Counted from the first letter of the stretch, positions 12,678-24,656 are shown. The stretch: DNA of 64,000 bases from Mariannaea sp. PMI_226 (GCA_024336345.1 JANFOG010000013.1:992001-1056000); one strand, 5' to 3'. Numbers and translations are program-made. The notes: generated from the sequence alone by a model not told the origin.

Positions 12678-13943
12678 CTTGAGTAATTTAATTGTTGTTG
12701 CTTTGTTGTTGTTGTTGTTGTCGTCGTCTTTATCCGCCAATTGCGTTGAGGCTTGGATACTGATACTTGTTCTTTAAAGATGTACCTATCGTGGGAAATA
12801 TTTGTGTGTTCCACGGCTAGTATATAAGGTCGATTCCAAATACGAAGCATTCCAGTGACAACCTGCAGTGACAAGGGACAGAGACTGAGCCGCGATCGGC
12901 GAATGATTGAATGAGAGAGTGGCTTCGGGTTTCAATCGGCGATTAAAAATGCAGACACGGGAGGCTTGACGCTAATCTCTGTTTGGAACAAGTTCACTAA
13001 ATCTTTTGAACACGAAGTTGTGGTCACTAACTCGATGGTAGTCAATGTCCGACTTAAATGACTGGAAAGGCTCGAATTATTGCATTCATAAACTGTGTAA
13101 TCTAGTTATTTGTTGAGAATTCCTATGCGAGCTGACATGTTTAACTTGTTGCGCGATTCTCTGTTTTATGACGATGGATTGTAGCTTGACCAACAGTTTG
13201 GCTTTTGGTTCTATGGTACGGCTCAAATTGCACCAGTAAATGATGACCCTTATCTCTATTAGTACAGAAAAATAGAAAAGGAATTAAAAGATATATATAT
13301 AAAGAATATTCGAGGGTAGGAATGCATTTTGTTAAGGAATTGAAAAAAAAAAAGTTTTCCGACAGTCTGAATTTCTATCGTAGCCGAAAGGAAATTAGGC
13401 TTGCGATCATATTGTCGCATCAACACAAAGTGGTTACTTTCAACGATCCGTACCGAAACTGTAGGCTTGTCCAAGATGGTGTGTACTTCGATCCACAATT
13501 TCATTTTTATACACGCCAGTTATGGCTGCTCCTCGTCAATTGATGGCCTTCTCCACAGTCCTATACGACTCGTGTGTGGCGAGTGTGTCGCTTATTGGGG
13601 AACGAAATCTTGGTGATCCGTCGCTTTTCTACGACACACTTGGGAGTGTAGGTGTCATGACTATCGCGAGGGGTCCGACAGCAGACTGCTTCAACCGGTT
13701 TCTTCTCTGGAAATGATTCTTGTTATCTGCAACTCGCTAGGTCACTGCATTTGTCAACATTCTTGATGTCATAATATGTCTCGTCGGACCTGGCCTTACG
13801 CCCTGCTTTGCTCGAATTTCTCATATAAACAGAATCCAACAATCCTCACCATTATCCGTGAGAATCCTCCCTTCGAAATAGAACAAAAAATAAATACATA
13901 ACAAAACTGATCACTATATCAAACTAATTCCATCTGTTTCTCA
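12678..13943. other. Divergent promoter region of cysteine dioxygenase and the MATE gene
   Basis: No gene recognised. Short open frames at 13259-13716 lack known motifs. A TATATATATA stretch lies at about 13290-13300 and an A-run near 13344-13353. The right end (about 13820-13943) is pyrimidine- and A-rich, as expected for the leader of the MATE gene. Confidence 0.5.
12702..12727. repeat. Short TTG/TCG microsatellite
   Basis: A run of TTG triplets (followed by TCG triplets) lies just upstream of the cysteine dioxygenase start codon, in its predicted 5' UTR. Read on the minus strand it would encode Asn residues, so it can be misread as an N-terminal extension. Confidence 0.8.
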
Positions 13944-16231
13944 ATGTCTGAATTCGTCAATGTGGACAGCTCGCCTCAAGGGCGTCGACATTCTCTGCTA
14001 TCAGACTTCCTTCCCGGGAGCCCACAACCACCACCGTTATTTATCTCCACCGCTCCAAATGTCGAATCTATCTTGACCAGAGATATTCAAGACTGTTCCT
14101 CCGATGATGGTCAAGGTGACGATGAGGCGCAGTCACATCCTGATGATACCGGATCAGAACATGTTCTTGTGACTAACGTGCAGCTGGCCTTCCACCCCAA
14201 TGGAGTTGCGTATGGTTGTGGCTACTCGGCAATTGCACTTCCAGGAGCTGACCTTCCAGTTCCTAATCAACATGATTTAGATGATTCTATACAGGCGGAG
14301 GTTAATCTTTTGCGTGATAATGACCTCATTTCACAGAAGCATCCGCCAACGGGATGGAGGACCACTCTAGTGGGACGGCTTTATCGACATCTCTTCAGCA
14401 CCAGAGTTAAAGATCACCGAGGATCGATATTCTCGCCGGAAGAGCCTGGTGAGAGAAGGCCATTACTGCAGCCTGCCAGCGCAATTTTCGATAGCGGACT
14501 AGCGACACCGCCTCCTGATCAAGTGCACAAACAGTGGGAAGACGCCCTGGCCACACATAGCATCAAGACCACTTGGCAGCGTGAGGCAAAGACGCTGGTA
14601 CAATACGCTGCGCCACTCATTGCCACATTTCTATTGCATTATTCGGTAACAGTGGGAAGCGTGCTGACAGTCGGCCGGCTTGGAATGGATGAATTGGCAG
14701 CGGTGAATTGTAGGTACGCCTCTATTTGTTGACCATGAGTCAACCAGAATAAGGCAAATAATATTAAGAGTGTCTAGTGGCAACCATGACGGCTAGTATC
14801 ACATACTATGTACCAGTCCAAGGCCTCGCAACCTGCCTCGACACGTTGTGTTCGCAGGCTTATGGGTCGGGCCACAAACACCTCGTCGGACTTCAGGCAC
14901 AACGCATGACCTGGCTCCTCTGGATCCTGATGGTACCCATAGCGATTCTCTGGTGGTTTTCTAGGCCGATTCTGGTAGCCCTTGTTGGTGGAGGACGAGT
15001 TCCGGATCTCGCAGCTCTCTATCTTCGGGTCTTGATTATCGGCATGCCAGGCGTGGCAGTCTTCGAAAGCGGCAAGCGATTTGTGCAGTCACAGGGCCTC
15101 TTTCATGCGACAACATATACGCTGCTTATTGGAGCTCCGCTGAGTTTCCTTCAGAATTGGCTGTTCGTCTTCCGAGCCGGTTGGAATTTTTCTGGAGCAG
15201 CAATTGCCATGGGTGTCACACAAAACCTCTTGCCAATCCTACTGATTATGTATGTGCGCCTCTTTGAGGGCTCAGAATGTTGGAAAGGCTTTAGTCGCAA
15301 AGCCTTTAGCAATTGGGGTAAGTTTTCTATTTTCCTCTCTCAAAACGGAGCAAAATCCAGTAACAGCCTTTTTTCAAAAAAGGTCCCATGATGAGGTTGG
15401 CATTGCCTGGAATGATCATGATTGAAGCACAGTTTTCAGTCTTGGAGATCCTCACAATCGCTGCCGGTCGATTTGGCACGGCGCAATTAGCAGCGCAGAG
15501 TGTATTGGTCACTGTAACATCGACATCCTTCAATATACCATTTCCGCTCGCCATTGCAACTTCTACCCGAGTTGCTAACCTCATCGGAGCCAACCTTAGT
15601 GACGCTGCACGAACAACTGCACGAGTGGTATGTCTGTTACATCATTTCGAATCCATTTCTAGATTGGTCTAGCTGAATTGCCTGTGTTAATACTATCCTT
15701 GTAGGCCATCATCGCCGCATGCATTGTCGGGCTATTCAATATGACGATTTTTATATCCCTCCGTGAACAGATCCCACGAGTCTTCACAAACGACGACGAA
15801 GTAATTTCGATTGCCGCGAAGGTTATACTTGTGTGCGCAATAATGCAAATTTTTGACGCCATGGCAGCCGTATCTCATGGCCTTCTCCGAGGTATTGGGC
15901 GACAAGCAATCGGTGGCTATGCAAACTTGTTCTCGTACTATATCATAGCACTACCAATCTCACTGTCAACGAGCTTTGCTTTAGATTGGAAGTTGGCTGG
16001 ACTCTGGACGGGTCTAACGATTGGCCTTGCAACGTAAGTGATTGAACCCGAATCTTACCTCCCTTGCTACACTTGAACTGCGCTGCGTGCTCACTAGAAA
16101 TCTCCAGAGTGTCAGGACTTGAGGCCTTGTACCTCCAATTCACTGATTGGGAAATCGCTGTTGCCCAAGCTCAGGCAAGAATGCGATTGGAGGACATTGG
16201 TGCGAGAAAGGCATCGATTATTCAACAATAA
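13944..16231 (+). CDS. MATE-family multidrug/toxin extrusion transporter
   Basis: Five exons (13944-14709, 14778-15317, 15383-15627, 15705-16033, 16108-16231), 667 aa. A hydrophilic N-terminal region of about 220 residues, rich in Ser, Pro and acidic residues and with an EEPGERRPLL stretch, precedes about twelve membrane segments. MATE signatures include PLIATFLLHYSVTVGSVL, GLATCLDTLCSQAYGSG (the conserved LDTLCSQA(Y/F)G) and GLLRGIGRQAIGGYANL in the second half. The family exports cationic organic compounds in exchange for H+ or Na+; fungal members often sit at the vacuole or plasma membrane. The N-terminal tail is longer than in bacterial members but common in fungal Erc1-type proteins. Substrate unknown. 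Confidence 0.92.
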
Positions 16232-16527
16232 TGGGGTGTATGCTTTCCTAGCTTCATCGTAACACACGGTTCACCGTCCGCTTATTCTATGCATCTTTCA
16301 GCCTCTAGTTAGTTCAATATGATAGCTCCCCTTTGCAGCAAACTGGAGATGAGTAATCAGCATATCTGAATCAAATCAAGTGCCAGATACTCGCTGCCTA
16401 CCAAAACTCACATTATTGATGTGGAGTTCGAGTACACTCAACGTTTCACTCTGCTGATAGAAGTGCCGTAAGTGCCGTAAGTATCTGTATTTTGCCTTCT
16501 GTCCTGTCATGGTTTTACCCTAGCATG

Positions 16528-16572
16528 CCGACCCCAGGCACCCCAACCCCAGGCACGCCGACCCTAGACACC
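16528..16572. repeat. Three 15-nt tandem repeats
   Basis: Units 16528-16542, 16543-16557 and 16558-16572 follow the pattern CCRACCCYAGRCACS with few mismatches. They lie upstream of the histidinol-dehydrogenase-like gene and just before its CGG-N7-CCG elements. Function unknown. Confidence 0.75.
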
Positions 16573-16686
16573 CAGGTCGAGCTGGAGCATGAGGCATGGA
16601 GATACCCCATGTTGCCATGTCACAATTCCCGGGCCTCATGTGATCGCTCATCCACCCAGCATCCAAGGTGGGTTGTATTACAGACC

Positions 16687-16699
16687 CGGCCCCGCTCCG
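16687..16699. promoter_or_regulatory. CGG-N7-CCG element 1 (variant) in the HDH-like promoter
   Basis: CGGCCCCGCTCCG differs at one position from the 13-mer found at 16721, 16928 and, inverted, 24433. It is followed by A as in the other copies. CGG triplets in inverted orientation at fixed spacing are the typical target of Zn2Cys6 dimers. Confidence 0.6.
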
Positions 16700-16720
16700 A
16701 CGAGCGTAAGGATATTGAGT

Positions 16721-16733
16721 CGGCCCCACTCCG
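16721..16733. promoter_or_regulatory. CGG-N7-CCG element 2 in the HDH-like promoter
   Basis: CGGCCCCACTCCG, 34 bp after element 1 and about 430 bp before the start codon of the histidinol-dehydrogenase-like gene. The same 13-mer occurs at 16928 and on the other strand at 24433. Confidence 0.65.
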
Positions 16734-16927
16734 ACTTCTCTCCCACCATAGACTAGAGGGGGCGTTGGGTGGAAATAGCGGACGCGAGGGGGGATGAGTA
16801 CGAAAGGCCCGGCAGCGGAAGCCAGCGTGATGATACAACGGTGCAAGTCCTTTCCTCCAAGATTGCTCGATGCTCGGCGCGTCTTGAACGTGGGGTTGCA
16901 CAATCCATCCTCCTCATGTCACGTCTG

Positions 16928-16940
16928 CGGCCCCACTCCG
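16928..16940. promoter_or_regulatory. CGG-N7-CCG element 3 in the HDH-like promoter
   Basis: CGGCCCCACTCCG, about 220 bp before the start codon at 17152 and identical to element 2. It also contains CCCCAC, which fits a CreA-type site, so a glucose-repression role cannot be excluded. Confidence 0.65.
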
Positions 16941-17151
16941 AGCAGTCAGCGATATACTGACTGTCTTGGATTGACTAAGTCGGACATGCATGCATGTCCA
17001 TGATCCAAGCCTTGTCCCAGATGAAGATAAAACCAAGCGCAGAGTTGCATAATCCTTTCCCATTCTATACCAGACCCATCTCAACACCGCATTCCAGAGC
17101 CTCAGCTCAATCAAGACCCGTCCTTTCCGGAATATCATCACCATCATCATC

Positions 17152-18594
17152 ATGCCTACTCATCTTAAGCAGACTAGCAAGGCTGCGGGCGCTGCCACCC
17201 CCGCCCCTGTTGATGTTCCCAGCATCGTCAAGGGCGTTATTGACGACATTCGTTCTCATGGCGACAGTGCGGTGAGGTCTTACTCTGAGAAGTTTGACAA
17301 ATGGTCCCCAGCATCATTCAAGTTGTCCAAGGAAGATATTGAGGCTTCCCTCGCCCAAGTTCCTCAGCAGACTCTTGACGACATCAAGACTGTGCAAGCA
17401 AATGTCCGTAAATTTGCCCTTGCCCAGCGCGATTCAATCAAGGAGTTTGAGGTGGAGATGTCCCCTGGTGTTTTCCTGGGTCAGAAGAACATCCCTATCC
17501 AAGCTGTTGGAGCGTAAGTCCACCCCCCACAGACTTCATAAAATTGTACTTTGTCACCGGTGATGAAATCGCTAACACCACCCCAATAGATACATCCCTG
17601 GTGGCCGATACGCCCTGCTCGCCTCAGCTCACATGACTATTGTGACGGCCAAGGCGGCTGGAGTACCCCACGTTATTGCTTGCACCCCTCCCATCCTTGG
17701 CCAACTTCCTCATGCTACTATCGCGGCTGCACACTTTGCTGGAGCCGACGAGATCTTCGTTCTTGGCGGCGTTCAGGCCATTGCCGCCATGGCAGTCGGC
17801 ACTGAAACAGTTTCCAAGGTTGATTTCATCGCTGGGCCTGGCAACTCCTTTGTAGCTGAGGCCAAGAGACAACTGTTCGGCACAATCGGCATTGACCTTC
17901 CAGCTGGCCCAACCGAGGTTCTGATTGTTGCTGATGACAAGGCCGACTACTTCACCGTTGCTACTGATCTACTGTCTCAGGCAGAGCATGGTCCTGACAC
18001 ACCCGCAGTTTTAATCACCACCTCAAAGAAACTCGGTGAAGAGGTGGTGAAAGAGGTTGCCCGGCAGCTAAAGAACCTTCCCACTGCTGGTCTGGCCGCT
18101 GTGTCTTGGGAAAACTTTGGTGAGGTTATTGTTGTCGACAACCTCGATGAGGCCTACAAGCTTGCGGACAAATACGCTAGCGAACATGTTCAGATTCTGA
18201 CGGAGAAGCCCCGAGAAGCTTTGGAAAAGATGAAGGCTTATGGAGCCCTCTTCTTGGGCGAAAAGACTTGCGTCTCATACGGTGACAAGGTAAGCCACCA
18301 TGAGTTAGGAGCCCACAAAAATGATTAGTTGCTTACTGTGTTAAACAGGTCATCGGCACCAACCACGTTCTGCCCACAAAGGGTGCTGCCAATTTCACAG
18401 GCGGCTTGTGGGTAGGAAAGTATCTGAAGACTGTTACTTACCAAGAGGTGACCTCAGCGGAAGCAACTGCTGAACTGGGTCGTCTGTGTGGCCGTGCAGC
18501 TCGTGCAGAGAAATTCGAGGGCCATGCTCGATCTGGTGACGTGAGAGCAATGAAGTTCGGTGGAGACAAGTTTGAGTGGCCAACTTTGAACTAA
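17152..18594 (+). CDS. Stand-alone histidinol-dehydrogenase family enzyme (possible hydroxy-acid/sulfonate alcohol dehydrogenase)
   Basis: Three exons (17152-17513, 17590-18289, 18349-18594), 435 aa, the normal length of the family. Fold and active site are complete: YIPGGRYALLASAHMT, GPGNSFVAEAKR, Zn-binding QAEHGPDTP, catalytic Glu-His in ASEHVQI, GDKVIGTNHVLPT, and the last Zn ligand in EGHARSGDVR. These enzymes oxidise a primary alcohol to an acid with two NAD+. Fungal histidine synthesis normally uses a fused HIS4-type protein, so a separate gene suggests another role. The stretch GEKTCVSYGDK in place of the biosynthetic GxxSPxxxGDY pattern resembles, as I recall it, the HpsN branch that oxidises 2,3-dihydroxypropane-1-sulfonate. 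Substrate is inference. Its promoter holds three CGG-N7-CCG elements shared with downstream genes. No targeting signal is obvious. Confidence 0.9.
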
Positions 18595-19503
18595 AATAAA
18601 GCTTCTGGTAGGCTGAAATTAAAATAGTTGAAAAAAAGTGAATAATATAATGGTATTTGGATTCTCTCAAATGTGCCCTTATCCACCAAGTTTGACGCAT
18701 GCCACCTTGGGCTACATGATTCCAACCTTGATCGCGATCATATGGGATACAATAGTTGTAATGCTTGGAGAACTTATATGTCATGGCATTAGGAGGTAAA
18801 TTGGAGTCAGATGTCCAGAAGGACGTCATCACTGAGTGTCTGAAGGTTAGGCGGTTCAGATGAATACATGTAGTGTGTTTTGGATACATAAGAGATGGCT
18901 ACGGCCGATAATGCCAAATGGCAAAACAAAAGAAATTCAAACAACTGCCTATATATTTCTATGTTGGTCGTCTACGACGTAACATCAATGGTTAAGGCCT
19001 CGGGTTGTCAAGCATTCCTTCTTAGCTACATAGGCGAAGAGACTGATCCCCTTGTGATCCTGAAACCGCTGATCCTGACCGGTTTGACGGGAGTAGAAAA
19101 TTTAAGGAATACTGGTAAAATATCATTCACTGGCTAAATGAGTCCGATGCTTAAAGCACAAACTTTTACAAGCCCGAGAATCTGTCTTCATTTTGGTCGG
19201 CGATAACCAATCTGAGACATAGTGTAGTTGTTCTGAGGTCTAAATTGAGCATTCTCGTTCTGCACAATTTGCATCGGTATTGAATTCCATAACAGGGTAA
19301 GATGAAAAAAACGCATATTTCAGGATGTATGTATACTGCCACTACCACCCGCTCTTCTGGCTAGGTTTGGCCGATCATGAAGTAAGACGTGTGTATAAAT
19401 TTAATCTCACTTCTGACTCACAATATAAATAATAGCAAGAAGATGTTATTCATGACTCTTTAGAGTCATGAATGTGCCATCTTAGGGTTGAATAAAAATA
19501 CTC
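18595..19503. other. Convergent intergenic region
   Basis: It lies between the stop codons of the HDH-like gene and the MFS gene. Short frames only, no domain. A perfect inverted repeat ATTCATGACTC/GAGTCATGAAT at about 19448-19471 could form a hairpin near the 3' end of the MFS gene. Confidence 0.5.
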
Positions 19504-21552
19504 TTAAAGGACATAGCGGAAGGTAGGTGCCCGGTCTCCCATGTCCGCAATCTGCTCATCCGTCAAATCGGAGCCCTCATCTGCCATCCTATCGCGTTCT
19601 GCATTAATCTTGGCGTAGCGGAGCCTCAATACGACAAGAGCAATCAGTCCAAGGGTGATAAATCCAATCTCCAATGCATGTCCCAGGATGTACTTTGGTC
19701 CATCCGGCTTTCGATAAAAGTTCGATGCCATGGCACCGCCAAGGTTTCCGACTCCAATCTGGAAAGCCATTCCAGCCGCGCGCTTATACGAGCCTGCCAA
19801 GTTGTTTGCGATCCAAGTCACATTTCCAGGGAATGCAGGATAAATTCCACAAGTCGCGATGAAGACACCGGCGTAAACAGCACCTGGGGCGCCACCGTGG
19901 GCTGAAGCAGCAACTAGAGACTGTTAGCCGAATAACTAGCCTGGGTTTGTGAACTAGGACCACGTACTGGCAATGACGAAGCCTGCGAGAATAGCACACA
20001 TAGGAATGATTACGTATGTGCTTCTGGGCTTTCCGGCTACTTTCCGTTAGCAACTAGTTTTCATAGAGTTACCACGCTTGATCCTTACCCTTGACTGCCC
20101 GGTCTGAAAAGTAACAAACCACTACCGTCAGAATGGAAGCAGTCACATAGATGGGAATCGTCAGTAGCTGTGCTCTAGAAGCAGTATATCCAAGCTGGTT
20201 GATGATGGTGGGGAGGAATAGGGCAATTCCGTAGAGAGGGCACACGATACCCCAATACACCTGCTACAGTCAGCCATGGAACTGGAAACGCCATCTTCAG
20301 CTCAAAAGTGAATATTGCTGACGTACAAAGAGACTGAGGTATAGCTGCCAGTCGGTCACTGCTTGTATGACATTTTTCCACTGAAAGCGTGAATTTTCAG
20401 CGATTCTTCGCCCAGAACGCAGTGAGCCTTGGTATTTTAGTCGCTACTCTGCGGTTAGCCAGCCTGTTTATCCTTTTCTCTTATCATCTGAACATACATA
20501 AACGGCCCAGGCTTTCTCATCATCGGTAAGAAAGCTTGCTGTCTCGGGGAAATCGAACATTACGAAGAAGGCGACGAACGCACCCACCACCGTGAGCAAT
20601 CCTTCGATAATGAAGCTAAACATGCCTGTTAGTTTACCAACATGATTAAACGGAGGAGAATCAAGAATATTACATCCAACGCCAGCCCTCGTATCCACCA
20701 ATGCCATCCATTCTAACGAAAAATCAGTACAAGGCAATAAGACGACAGTTTTGGGGACAATGGCATACTTGACAATTGCATAAGCTAAGAGACCGGAAAA
20801 TGCACCAGCCAGGGATGCACCACTGTAAAAAAGACCTTGTCGAAATTGCAGCTCGGACGCGCAGTACCACATTGTCAAGTAGTAAGCACAGCCAGGGTAT
20901 AGACCTGCTTCTGCAATGCCGAGGCAGATGCGCACGGCAAGTAAACTGTGATAGTTGCGGACAAGGCCTAGAAGGACATTAGTGGCCTAGATTCATTTCT
21001 AAATTTTCGTCAAATAGCATTACCCAGACAAACAGTGCAGGAACCCCACACAATCATGATAGCTGGTAGGTAAATCTATTCTAGTTGTTAACAATCGCTT
21101 GCATGTGGACAATGTTTGTTGAGCAAGTAGACTGACAGATGGCCTCATCTTCTTCAAAATCAAGTTGGATGGGATTTCAAAGAAAGAGTAGGTGAAGAAG
21201 AAGGCAGTCAGACAAATGTTGTACTGGTTACCAGAGAGTCCAAGATCTGCTGAGAGGCCTTGGATGTTGGCATTGCCGATGTTTCTAGTATACTTGGTCA
21301 GTCATCACCAGAGACGATAGTTTTGTGGCGTATAATTTACCCTCTATCCAGAAAGCTCAGCAGATATAGAATGGCCAAGACTGGTAAAAGCCTTACGTCC
21401 ATCTTCCGCAGAGCTTTTGCCTCGTCAATGTGCGAAAAGTCTGGCTCCTCTACAGCCTCTTTCGGTTTGCCACCGTGTTCGACATTAGTGCGATCCAGGT
21501 GGATAACAGATTGGTCATGTTGGGAAAGTTCTGTAGAGGACTTCGGATCCAT
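19504..21552 (-). CDS. MFS permease of the Dal5 / anion:cation symporter family
   Basis: Ten exons (21552-21341, 21284-21137, 21075-21024, 20967-20769, 20712-20674, 20615-20498, 20443-20327, 20260-20089, 20039-19968, 19913-19504), 512 aa. Family features: FLDRGNIGNANIQG after the first membrane segment, RICLGIAEAGLYPGCAYYL, GYEGWRWIFIIEG, FPETASFLTDDEK and the C-terminal half IYPAFPGNVTWIANNLAGSYKR. The family imports organic anions such as allantoate, nicotinate and other carboxylates by proton symport at the plasma membrane. The start ATG at 21552 is the only one before the first membrane segment. A CGG-N7-CCG element lies about 250 bp upstream. Likely the uptake system of the 16.5-28.2 kb cluster. 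Substrate unknown. Confidence 0.92.
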
Positions 21553-21802
21553 GTTCAACAGTTATGATCAAGTCCAAGTCTCATAAACAACAAAGAAACA
21601 TGCACAAGTTGGGACCATTTCAATTGCAAGTGGAGGAGCCCAGATTTTAAATCCCCCATCATCCCCTAAAGAACATCAGGTTTGATCATGTCAAGGCTTG
21701 TTATTCTACCCCGCAAAAATCCAATTGCTATCCCCGCAATCTCATCTTGCATCTTGGCATATCGAGTCATGTCGGAGATGTTCGGTGGTTGGGCCGATAT
21801 GT

Positions 21803-21815
21803 CGGTGGTCCCCCG
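21803..21815. promoter_or_regulatory. CGG-N7-CCG element in the MFS promoter
   Basis: CGGTGGTCCCCCG keeps the half-site spacing of the elements at 16687-16940 and 24433 but has a different spacer. A related CGG-N8-CCG lies 20 bp to the left (21783-21796). Weaker than the exact copies because the spacer is not conserved. Confidence 0.45.
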
Positions 21816-23050
21816 ACAAAGGGGGTGGCAAGCGGGCTATTCCAAAATATCAAAAGATGTAATACACAATAAGCGGTAGCGGTGAAGAGGAGTGATCTGA
21901 GCATTAATCCCCCGCATCGCGCTAAAAATTAAGAAGTTGTTGGGGGAGTAGTCGAGGCTAAACTTCATGACTTTGGCACAAGCGAAGCAATAGAGAATAT
22001 GTCATGTCTCTTAAATTGCTCCATCTATTGTGCTCCTTTGTCAGACTGTACCACTACCTGTACCCCTAATCATCTCCTAAACAGGACTCGCCGATTATAT
22101 TTGCACATGTGATCTGCTTGACTTTTCGTGAAAATTGCTCAGCACAAGAGGAGATCAAAGGCTTGGCGACGGATATACCATCGACTAGCTGAGCGCATGT
22201 GTAGTCATGGCATTCATATATGGTTAGAGCGGCAACATAGACTGCCCCGCTTGATGTCAAAGCTGGTTGATATAGTAAGCAAATTCGTCTCTGTATGGGG
22301 TAGACTTGTGCAGTAGCACGCAGAGATGTGACTCGGGAATAACTGGGAGTTAGGGTGTTGGGTATGAAGGAATACCACCTTGCAAGCTGGGGCAAGTTTG
22401 ACCGCGATCTAACTAGAAGGGATCCGACGGATCCCCAAAAAAACTGGGGTTGTTTTGAGGGGGAGAAAAAGAAAACGTACTCGGATTCAAATGGACCAGA
22501 ATGGGTATCCTATTAATAATGAGACAGGAGATTGCGCGATAACCAAGTTGATTATTAAAAAGAAAATAGCAAAGAGTCATATTCGATGACCATAGGTCTT
22601 CTGCTGCCACATATCTCGGTTTTAGCGCTCACAGTATATAGAGTAATTATACTCCAACTTCTCGCGCTGGTGCTCTAGGTTAGGTGGCGAGCCAATTTGT
22701 TACTGATTCATCTACAGTTCAACATCCAAATATAATCTTTTAGTTACTGTCGTGCAACTCTCCTCTGGGCTCCCAATAATCACATGCATGCTACGTTAAT
22801 TTGTACGTCCTCTTAAGCGAAGAGGGCGAAGTACGACTTATAGGTTCAATACCACGGGTTACGGCCCAAGTATCCATGATCAGCTGCCTTGCCGATTTTC
22901 TAGACAATGAGTTCCAGCTGGAGCTATTTTTCTTTTATTTCTCTACATGGATCATATTTCAATGATTCAATAGGTTTTATTTGATTTCAATCGGCTCTAG
23001 AGCGGCGTGAAATACATTTGAGACTCTCATTCGCAGTCTCAGACTTGTTT
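21816..23050. other. Intergenic region between the MFS promoter and the SDR gene
   Basis: Only short frames with no recognisable product. It should contain the upstream part of the MFS promoter and the 3' UTR of the SDR gene. Confidence 0.5.
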
Positions 23051-24248
23051 TCACAAGACAAAGCCTGCATCTATAACTAAATTATGTCCGGTCATGGACT
23101 GATTGGTAGCCAATGTCATTACAGCTTGTGAGACATCCTAATCAAAATTCAGTCAGAAAAAAAATTTCTGTAGTTATCTGTGTAATGTTGTCTGAGAAAA
23201 AGAGAGACAACACAGATCAGAAGCCTTGTTCAGCTTATGGGGAGTTTTTAATGGCCAAATTTAATCCTGCGATATTTCCATCTTTCACTTACCTCGAGAG
23301 TTGCGAATCGCTTGAGGGCAGTGGCTTCTCTTGCACCTTGCAAGTGTTCTTCCGAGAACTGTCGACCCCAGTCCTGTGGCAGATGAGGGCAAGCATGGGT
23401 CAGTTCAGGCTTCACTTAGGATTTGGGTTGGGGAGCTTACTGTCATGAGAATACCAGGAGACACTGAATTGACTCTGATAGTGGGCGCGACTGCTCTAGC
23501 GAGGCACTTGACCATGTGAATTTGAGCTGCTTTGGTGACGGCGTACGGCTAAGAATTGTAATCAGTTCGCCGCCTACTTGTTGTGCGCTTCCCGAGGGAA
23601 AGATATTGTGACTCTTGTAGAAGCTTCAGGTGCAATTCCGTTTGTATAAATGAAGTAGAAAATTAGAAAAGAAGATGGGTATGGAAGTTGTTGGATCGTT
23701 CCCCGCCACAAAAATAGACAAGTGCATTTTATACATACAATTGAGCTTCCGCTTGGTTTCACTCCGGCAACGCTGGCGATAGTTGTAAATGATCCCTTAG
23801 TTATCTCCAAATGTGGCCTAGCAGCCTGTAGTAGGTATAAATGGCTCTTGACGTTAATGTTGAAGCACATATCCCAATCTTCTTCGTCGACGTTTTGGTC
23901 GAGATCATCAAACTTTCTGATGCGCGTCCAACCACCGTTGGACACAACTATGTCGAGACGACCCATTTTCTCAACAGTCTCCGTAATTAATCGCTCGATG
24001 TCGGATCGCTTACTTAGATCTGCGCGTATCGAAAGAAACCTCAACTGTGTGTCTGACGAGGACGTGCTCTCCATGCCTGCCATTCTCTGATACCGAGCCG
24101 CCTCGGTCGACATATTCTCGATCACTTCAGCTGCCCTCTCGGCATTTGAGGAGAAATTAATGACAACTCTCATACCAGCTCCGGCCAATGCCTTGGCAGT
24201 CGCAGCCCCAAGGCCGGCGGAAGATGCTGTCACAAGCGCAACCTTCAT
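23051..24248 (-). CDS. Short-chain dehydrogenase/reductase (SDR)
   Basis: Four exons (24248-23739, 23548-23441, 23373-23293, 23137-23051), 261 aa, classical SDR length. Cofactor motif is TASSAGLGAATAKALA; the strand-4 motif VSNGGW replaces the usual NNAG; catalytic residues follow as TIASVAGVKPSGSS (Ser) and PYAVTKAA (Tyr, Lys). The end DVSQAVMTLATNQSMTGHN is typical. The first intron, 190 nt, is long for the locus, so the break after GSS needs cDNA support. NAD(P)-dependent oxidoreductase; substrate unknown. It is divergent from the HCDH-like gene at 24657, and their shared 408-bp promoter has an exact CGG-N7-CCG element, pointing to joint regulation. Confidence 0.9.
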
Positions 24249-24432
24249 CGCTGGATTCGAAGATAGTCAAATTGTATAGAAAGAGAGGACTTCAGTGTCA
24301 GAAATAAGGTAACGATGTTCAATGCACCAATATAGATAGATGCAGGAGAAAGTCCATCTCCAGTTTTGAAGCAATGATTAGTGACTGACGAGGTTGGCGC
24401 AATCAGACCTCCGATGACCGAGGGTCAAATAT

Positions 24433-24445
24433 CGGAGTGGGGCCG
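24433..24445. promoter_or_regulatory. CGG-N7-CCG element in the SDR / HCDH-like bidirectional promoter
   Basis: CGGAGTGGGGCCG is the exact reverse complement of the 13-mer at 16721 and 16928. It lies 188 bp from the SDR start and 212 bp from the HCDH-like start, so one site could serve both genes. Confidence 0.65.
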
Positions 24446-24656
24446 GATGCAACTCCTGGTAGGTTAGGCTCTAGATTTCCCCAACATCGAGAGGGGAGGG
24501 ATCACGGCGTCCTACCCTCCACATTCTGCCGTGAGCTTGTCCCCGCATTCACTTCAGGATAAGACCACAATTCCAGTACTACCCCATCCCTCGTCTTTTG
24601 TACTGCGGCCTTTATTCTCCCTCCTTCGCAATCTTTCATTCAAGCAAAACAACACG

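Noticed and set aside
12678..12740. N-terminal poly-Asn extension of cysteine dioxygenase
   Set aside because: The upstream frame begins with a non-ATG codon; the ATG at 12677 gives a normal-length enzyme. The triplet repeat is probably in the 5' UTR.
16500..16903. Overlapping GC-rich open frames upstream of the HDH-like gene
   Set aside because: They arise from the 15-nt tandem repeats and GC-rich promoter; several frames are open at once and none shows protein-like composition.
17152..18594. Histidine biosynthesis gene
   Set aside because: The protein lacks the fused cyclohydrolase/pyrophosphatase parts of fungal HIS4, and its signature and neighbours fit a catabolic alcohol dehydrogenase better. 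Not excluded without phylogeny.
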